Assembly (NCBI RefSeq): GCF_000330505.1
Contig: NW_004440206.1
Location: 42,573 to 68,698, forward strand
Direction of reading: 5' to 3'
DNA length: 26,126 bases
Source of the DNA: Entamoeba invadens IP1
Lineage: Eukaryota; Evosea; Mastigamoebida; Endamoebidae
Under the pieces are notes generated by a model. The model was given only the letters and a program-made list of their open reading frames with translations. It searched no databases and was not told the origin of the DNA. The translations under genes and the position numbers were made by a program. Shown here piece by piece: positions 19,205 to 26,126 of this stretch (its first letter is position 1; each line of letters begins with the position of its first letter).

Positions 19205-21336
19205 TTCAAATAAAGTGTTTGCAACAAACATGTCTACCACATGACACACGAATATTTTTAACAAAATTTCGTTTTTCTTTGATTTTTTTTTACAAATTGC
19301 ACAATAAAAAGCGATTTTTAATAAAAATGGGTTGTTTAATATCATTCTTTGTAAATGTTTTCAAAAAATAAATAACGCTTTTTTGGATCGTAGATTCAAA
19401 TGATTTAATTACCTTTTTAAACATTGTTAATAATTAAGTGTATCACGACATTTTCCATAATTTCAATTCTGTTAATTTTTGTTTGTGATGGTTTTTTGTT
19501 GTGTATAATTTGAGATTTCATGATAACGTACAAGTTGTTAAATGTCATATTTAACATACAGAAAAACATAGCTAAAGTCCACCTTCTTGTTATTTTCTTT
19601 GTATCGGTTCTTTTGGTAAGTGAGTCAACTATATCAACTCCTCCCATAAATTTGTTATAATCTATATTAACAGTGGTTCTATTTGGTAATTGTTGTGTAG
19701 AATATTTTGATCTAATATTTGGTTTTATTGAGACTTTTTCACTTGTATTTACATCCACTTCGTTGGGTTTAATGCTAGACAGTAATAGTACATTAAATTT
19801 CTTATCAATAAAACTTGATAAGTAACTCCCATTTAAACAATAATATGTTACTAAAGACCCATCTGTGCCCTTTCCTTTTCTTTTCAATTCATTTGGTACT
19901 TCCTTCCTTTTTAAATCCAAAGTTCCTATTATATTTATGCCTCGGCTTGCCAAATATTCATATAATATTTGTGAAGTAAAATAACGATCTGTAAATAAAG
20001 TATATTCACTTCCCCAAAAAGACTCCATCAATTTAATTACAACGCGTTCGCCCAAAAGGTGGACAACTTCTCCGTTGTTACTTCCTCTGTATAGAAAGGA
20101 ATTAATAACAGCATTTGTTTCTGAATCGACCAACATAAATATTTTAAATCCACTTTAAGAAGGCTTGTAGGAATTGTAAACTTGTTTTGGAAAGGCCAAT
20201 ATATCTGAATAAGTCTTCATCAACACAAAACACAGAATATGGTTCAATTTGTTCACTCATTTCTTTAAAAACGTCATTAAATGTTTCTATTATAAATGAT
20301 ATTTTATAATAATTATCTCAATCATATCCATGTGTATATATTGAACTCGTTAAATGTAAATACTCATTATTATTAGTTAAGATGTTTTTATTTGTTGATG
20401 TTGTTTTATTATGTTGAGTTTCGTATGAATCACTTGAATCATCACTAGATAAGTACTGATCATTTTTAGATAAATCAGTTGAAGATAAATGAGTGTTTAA
20501 ACTTGTATCAGAAAAACTTTCTTCGTCAATTTAACTTTTTGAATATTTTCTTTTTGTGAAATTTTCATTTACAAACATTTCGAATAAATCTTGCGAAACG
20601 TGTAAATCTTCTGCTTTTTTTACATAAATTTTCAAAGCAAAGATTTCTCAAAATCTGTTTGTATCTTTTAAAAGACATTGCAGACATGTATGCTATTCTT
20701 GCAAATTTTCTGAACCAATTATTTCTTTGACTTTATTTTGTATTATTATAAACACCTTGCAATAGTAAAATACCAATGAATGCAAACATTTCATCTCTGT
20801 CGAGATCTTTCCAATTCCGCGTTGTTAAATGTGTTGTGTTATAAATAAAAACGGAAAATTTACCATGAATATTAGTATATGTTAACAATGTTTCTATAAA
20901 CCGTGGTAGAAAAATATAATCAATAAGTTCATCCAATGACATTTTTAAAATCTTATCACTATATTCTGCACTTCTCGTTGGTCTAACTTGATAACATTTT
21001 AACACATTTCCTAAACTAATTTTGTTGTGTTTGTATTTTGTTTCTATACCAACAAGAACATTAATTTTTCAATACAATCATTAGTAATAATATTTTTGAG
21101 CCTTTTCCTTTTCTTTGACATGTTTTATTAATTGATGGTATTTGTTGTATTGAATTAATTGTATTTATATTATGATGTTTATCATCTTCCAATAGAACAT
21201 TTTCTCCGTTAAATTTTGTGTGAATTTTGTTAATAAAAGTTGTGTATACAATCGTATTAATCGTTTTAATGAAAACTTCTAAATTATCGGGATTGTGCAA
21301 TAAAACAGATATACAATCTTTAAACATAATCATCAT
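19205..21336 (-). pseudogene. piggyBac transposase pseudogene
   Basis: piggyBac transposases cut and paste at TTAA. Read on the minus strand, the N-terminal domain (21005-20733) has TLLTYTNIHGKF, NWKDLDRDEMFAFIGILLLQ and then, past a stop, MSAMSFKRYKQILRNLCFE. The core follows: CVDEDLFRYIG, a frameshift near 20160, then the first catalytic Asp in MLVDSETNAV (20136 onward), the second in LFTDRYFTS, and the third with its companion in YNKFMGGVDIVDSL. After the stop at 19419-19417, the Cys-rich C-terminal domain persists in two frames: FYCAICKKKSKKN, then NIRVSCGRHVCCKHF. So all catalytic Asp codons survive, but at least one stop (TGA near 20328) and several frameshifts kill the gene. A Ser/Asp/Thr-rich stretch (about 20525-20340) lies between the N-terminal and core parts, which is unusual. 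The 21336-21061 part is unrecognised and only presumed to be the leader. Terminal repeats and TTAA duplications were not found. Confidence 0.93.
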
Positions 21337-23554
21337 TGTGACATAATAACAAATATAAACACCACATAAAAGAGATCGTGCCGGCTGTCTACAAAACGTG
21401 TTGCAATGTAAATATTAAATTCATATTATCGAGAGTATTAAATATATCTTTTAAATATGACACATAATCAATGAAATGATAATTTTCCAATGGGTAAAAT
21501 AATATGCCTATTTTTCTTTGCTATCAACAACAGCTAAAACAAAATGTGTATATTGTAAAATAATAATAAAAGAAAGCCTATAACTCAAAATATTTTTTTT
21601 TGATAATCGTTGTCAAATTTTGTCCACCATGGTTCATCTTTAGAAGAAATGAAGTGACTGATGAAACATAATAATAACCATCATTGCTTTGATTTGAAAT
21701 AAAATTGTTTCTAGTTTCTTCAGTCATCACCTCATAATTCATTGTCAAGTTTTTTAGTTGAAAACTAATGTTTTTTATTAATTACTAAAAACATTCTAAT
21801 TTATTGTCTATTTTTGTCATGTAACAAGTAATTTACGTTTATGATATCCACAATTAAAAAAGATAAGTATAATTTATATGTTTATTGAAAATAATTTTGT
21901 TTTTAAAATGTAAAAATATTATTGTACTTAAAAAAGCATTTCTGTTTAAACACGATTGACCATTTTTCTGTTAGTTTTTTTGTTAATTCCCAAAACTGCA
22001 TTACAAATTTAAAAATTAATCAATTATTTATTAAAAAATGTTATTTTTGGTATTTTAATAATTTGAAAAATTAAATACAAAACAAACCAATAATTGGTAA
22101 GAAAACATGTTGTCATGTTTAATGTTAATAAATAAATTGGACACATTTGACTGCTAGGATAAAGATTTTTATACTAAAAATAACAAGAAAATCGAAATAA
22201 AAATAAATTTTTAGCTTTTATAATCAAATATACAATATTTAACTCATAGTTAATTTATCAATTATATATGTATTTTATTGTTAATATTAATGAATATTAA
22301 ATATAAAATTTATTTATTTATTCAATATGACATATTATATAAATTAAATCAATATATAAAATTGTAAAACCGAATAATAATTAGAATTTGAAAATAATAA
22401 TAAAAACAGATTGTTCAAAAAAATTTCAATTATTATTATTTGGTAAATGTTGTTTTCAAAACAACAACGCGATCCAGAGAGTAAACATCTTAATTTAACT
22501 AAGACGACCAAATAAGTGTGCATTACATTATTTAATTCAAATAAATTTGAACCAAAAATATATATATTTTTATTGATTTACTTGTACTTTTAAAACTGTT
22601 TTATTATTTGGGTATTGATTTATCTGTAAGCATATATTATTTTTTATCAAAGCATTTATCGTATGCATTCGGTTTTTTCCATCATCATTCAAACTGAAAT
22701 AATTTATTATCAAAATTTTATGAATTAAATTCATTTATTGTGTATTGTTTGTTAATCTTTGTGTTTCCTTCTTTCATTACCAATTTTAATTAGACATTGG
22801 TATAATTTTCACAATTTGTTGAATGTTTTAAAAAATATACAAGTAAAACTTAAAAGGTAATTGCTAATGTGTGTTGTGCATATGTGTTTTTACAAATAGT
22901 AATTATGATGGTCTTAATATCATATTTTTCATTAGGTAACAACAATTGTTTAATTCAAAAAAATCATAAACTTAGTCAAATAATTATGAAAACACCGAGT
23001 TATTAAATTTTTAATTTGAATAATATTATTTAAAATATACACTTTTAGAGGTTTTGGAAAATATGAGTCATTTCACTTTTAAAAACAATCAATAGTATAT
23101 TTATTACATTCATTAATTACTTAATATAATTAGATTTAAAACCCCATAATCTTATTCCTTATGATTCAATTAATTCAAAACATACAAACAATCAGTAAGT
23201 GTAATTGAATTGTTTGTATGGTGGGTTAAGTTTGAATAAATTTTCAAAAGCTTTATATAATTAAATAATTATTAATTTGTTATATTTAAATATTTAATAT
23301 AAATCAAATACTTTATAATTCTAATAGTTAATTAAATAATTAAAATTTAATAATAATGAGTAGTTAAATAATACGAATAATGAATGTTTGATGTTAATAT
23401 TTCTTAAATACCTAATAAAAACAATGACAAATATTATTTATTTTGATATATTTTTGTTATCATGTTTCAACTTTATTCACAAAAGACATGTTTTTATTTT
23501 TTAGGGTAATTTTCCCATATTTTCAATCATAATAATCTTATTATAATAATTGTT
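21337..23554. other. AT-rich stretch with a possible small coding remnant
   Basis: Just upstream of the piggyBac relic, the minus strand at about 21740-21590 reads MNYEVMTEETRNNFISNQ and NDGYYYVSSVTSFL, then in another frame SSKDEPWWTKFDNDYQK. This could be the eroded leader of the same gene or another relic. Nothing else is recognised. Confidence 0.35.
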
Positions 23555-23976
23555 TTGTGCAAATGGATTTTTTATTTTCCAAAAATACTTATTAAAGTAA
23601 TTTTCCCGACTTTTGGTCAAAGACAAAAGCCGCAATTAAAATGTTTGTTATTTTCGATGCTTTGTGCTATTTTAATCCGCCGACACGTGTCAGCCACAAT
23701 TAGCTTACCGATTTTTGGCAGGTTAAAGAAAATTGGTCAATCGTGGTTTAAAAAACAATCAAATAAATATTAATTAAAATATGATATTTTTACCATTACA
23801 AATATTTTTAATGTTATTATAAATTAAATTGTCACGTATTTATATTTAAAATTTACACATTTGTGTTGAAAAAAAATGCATTGCTTAGTCATGCATATCA
23901 AGCTTACAAAGGATATATTAATTATTAACAAGAAATAAAACGCTTAAATTAAACACACCTTAACCAATTAAGAAGA
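23555..23976. other. Slightly G+C-richer patch, no supported gene
   Basis: A 72-codon frame on the + strand (23555-23773) has no motif I recognise. The G+C-richer part at about 23600-23740 has no partner repeat nearby. Confidence 0.35.
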
Positions 23977-24436
23977 ACGAGACGCAAAAAACACGTTTAA
24001 AAATATAATTGAAATTTTTATTATTGTTTTAGTTTAGATAAAAAGTGTAAAAATATCTATTTAGATTTTTTGTGTTTTTTTAATAAAATTACTAACATTT
24101 TTCTTTGAAAACCCATTCGGCTGCACAAATCAACGAAAAAATATATTTATAATAAGTTTGTCTTGCATATCCGATGTTATCACAATAATAATAAATATTT
24201 TTTCTACTTATAATTAATGTCTGGAAAAGGTGGTAGATGATATTTCAGATTTAAAGTTAAAATCGCATTATAATAGTCATAAAAATATGGAACTGATCTC
24301 TTGCTGTTGTGTTGACTATGTGAAAACTGCTGAAAGATGACTTTTTATATTATTGTAAATTTATATGTAATTAATTTTAAGTTTTTTTTCTCATATTTAT
24401 ATTTAAAAGAAAAAAACACAATTTTTAGCGTCTCGT
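23977..24436. repeat. Possible eroded MITE bounded by ACGAGACGC inverted repeats
   Basis: ACGAGACGC at 23977-23985 and its exact reverse complement at 24428-24436 are each followed inward by A-rich sequence with partial similarity. Between them the + strand has a 41-codon frame, CLEKVVDDISDLKLKSH then YNSHKNMELISCCCVDYVK, with non-random composition but no known family. No target duplication is visible. Confidence 0.3.
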
Positions 24437-25729
24437 GCATTTTGACCAAATAAAAAAAATACTATTGGCAGGTCAATCTTTTATATGAAAAACTTTTCGA
24501 ACCTTGAATGTATTTAATAATAAACCAATAAGTGTACTTTTTTACATTTTCACTAATAAATCACATTTTACAATTTTCATTTAACTTAACCTTAAGATTC
24601 TTTTTTTTATATTACATTTTTTTGAAATAAAATTTTTTGTTGATGAAAACGCCAATACCTTTAGTGTTCTAATTAAAACATTTTCAATAATTAAAGAAAA
24701 AAGGACAACCTATTAATTATTGTTTGTGTGATTGGTTTGTTTACTGTTTACCTTTCAAAAAAGTCGCCACAAGGTAAGTTTTTTTTGTATATTATATCAA
24801 GTTCAAAAAATAAAATTCATGTTTTATTTAAAACAGTAACAGTATCGTAAGGTTAATACACTTTTTGAACATGAAATTTTTTAAAAAATTTTGAACAAAA
24901 GTTTAATAATTCAGTCTAAAAATAATTGAGTTGGTATTTAATTATTATAATAAAAATTATTTGGTGCAACATCAGAAAACCTTAAAACTTCATCAACATT
25001 GAATAACCAATAGTAATGCTTTATATTACAATATCGGAAAATATGAGTGACAAAAAATGGGTGTTAATTGATTTAAAATTTTTCAGTTCTAATTAATTTT
25101 ATTTTTATTTTCTCAAAAAACATGAAAAACAAAGCTAAATTTCCCAAAACTAATCTGTCACTTAATTATTCCTTTATTTGTTATTATTTTTACCTAATTT
25201 GTAATATGTATATTTAAATACAAATAATACAACATTTTAGTTTGTTTTCATTAAATGCAAATTAATAGTTGTATTTTTGTTCCAATTATTCAAAATTCAA
25301 GCCATTCAAAAAAGTAAAACGTTTTTTGTACATTATTTTTTTAAAAATAGTGTTAAAGTTGGTTATTTAACGTTATATGGTCGACAAAAACACTTCGATT
25401 TTATGTAAACAACAAGCATAATTTATAGTTTGGAATAAACAAAAAAAGTATGGATTTTAAAGATGGCTTCCTAAAATATTTTTATTTTTGAAGTTCTGAA
25501 GGTATACAATATCGTTAGAGACAAAATAACTTTATAAAAAGAACAATAAACAAAATAATTATTCAAAGAAAAATCAATACATAAAAAATACTTGAAACAA
25601 CAACCATATGTATTTTTATAACAATAAAATAACATATCAGTGTCGGCTCAACAATATATCTAATCAAAGTCAAATATTTTATAGAGGTCACAGTATATAA
25701 AAGTTTAAATATAGCATAAATATGTTAAT
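24437..25729. other. AT-rich stretch
   Basis: Nothing recognised beyond low-complexity AT sequence. Confidence 0.5.
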
Positions 25730-25731
25730 TA

Positions 25732-25950
25732 CAGTTGGGAAAACAAACCTTAACCCAGGAAATGAACTTTATTTTGAAGAAGTACCTATATTTTTCTTTA
25801 AAAACACGGACTTTTACAAAAAAACAAATATTTTGAAAATTGACTTATTTTTAATTACAGTTTATTAGTTTAATATAACAATAAAAAATAATTAGTTTTT
25901 ATTTTGGGGCTAAGGTTAATTTGCTGGGCTAAGGTTTAAAAAACCAACTG
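25732..25950. mobile_element. 219-bp Tc1/mariner-type MITE with TA target duplication
   Basis: The left end CAGTTGGGAAAACAAACCTT (25732 on) and the right end, read in reverse complement, CAGTTGGTTTTTTAAACCTT, form 30-bp terminal inverted repeats. They match at 22 positions: the first 7, then 15 of the last 17. TA lies directly outside both ends (25730-25731, 25951-25952), the target duplication of the Tc1/mariner superfamily, whose ends typically start CAGT. An extra GGGGCTAAGGTT copy lies just inside the right end. It is too short to code for a transposase, so it would be non-autonomous. Confidence 0.85.
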
Positions 25951-26126
25951 TATACGTTACAAATCAAATTGTACATTTTAATAATTATGTTTTAGTGTGT
26001 GTTGATTTAAAAATAAAAAAACATAAAAATAAAACTTGAAATTAATATTTTAGGTATAAAAACAAATCCAAACTGTATGATATATAATGTATTTATTGTT
26101 TTTGTGTATACTGGCGAACGCTTTTA

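Noticed and set aside
23555..23773. 72-codon + strand frame
   Set aside because: No motif, no family, no supporting context.
24219..24240. MSGKGGR reading on the + strand, resembling a histone N-terminus
   Set aside because: It stops after seven codons and no histone sequence follows.
1..26126. tRNA genes, CRISPR arrays and bacterial-type promoters or terminators
   Set aside because: No tRNA B-box with a cloverleaf context or spacer-repeat array was seen by eye, and the sequence is eukaryotic in character. A covariance-model scan would be needed to exclude tRNAs fully.

Overview
The window looks like a chromosomal piece of an Entamoeba genome, most likely E. invadens (inference; no species-diagnostic marker was found). 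The base composition is extremely AT-rich. There is a BspA-like leucine-rich-repeat gene with the Entamoeba-type N-terminus. A transposase gene carries a short candidate intron bounded by GTTTGA and TTTAG, close to the Entamoeba splice consensus. DNA transposon relics (hAT, piggyBac, TA-flanked MITEs) dominate, as is known for E. invadens. Almost everything here is mobile DNA or decayed copies of other loci; only two genes look possibly functional.

Layout. Positions 1-714 (minus) hold the N-terminal 238 codons of the BspA-like gene, which runs off the left edge. About 1031-2134 has inverted and direct copies of a GGTGACAA-type motif around an unrecognised decayed reading frame. Positions 3895-4800 (minus) are an AT-decayed fragment of large-subunit rRNA that ends in a fold-back palindrome. 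A 29-bp palindromic tandem repeat lies at 5879-5960. Positions 6306-7591 (minus) are a multiply broken cytosolic HSP70 pseudogene, whose 5' end also stops at a short fold-back inverted repeat. Positions 7852-13146 are the main object: two 1,013-bp inverted arms that look identical, flanking a hAT-family transposase gene. Each arm has its own terminal inverted repeats and TA flanks, like a eukaryotic composite transposon. Beyond that lie AT-rich sequence, a 100-N assembly gap (15387-15486), a decayed LRR-like coding remnant (about 15818-16915, minus), a piggyBac transposase pseudogene (about 19205-21336, minus), more AT-rich sequence, and a 219-bp mariner-type MITE with TA target duplication (25732-25950).

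How the parts relate. The hAT gene is nearly complete: zinc finger, intron, RNase H-like core, then a C-terminal dimerisation region in the -1 frame just after a classical A AAA AAC slippery heptamer. TA flanks are not the 8-bp target duplication expected for hAT, so the arms may belong to another transposase family than the gene they enclose. The rRNA and HSP70 fragments derive from abundant RNAs, lie on the same strand, and both end at fold-backs on their 5' side. This suggests, but does not prove, capture of self-primed cDNA.
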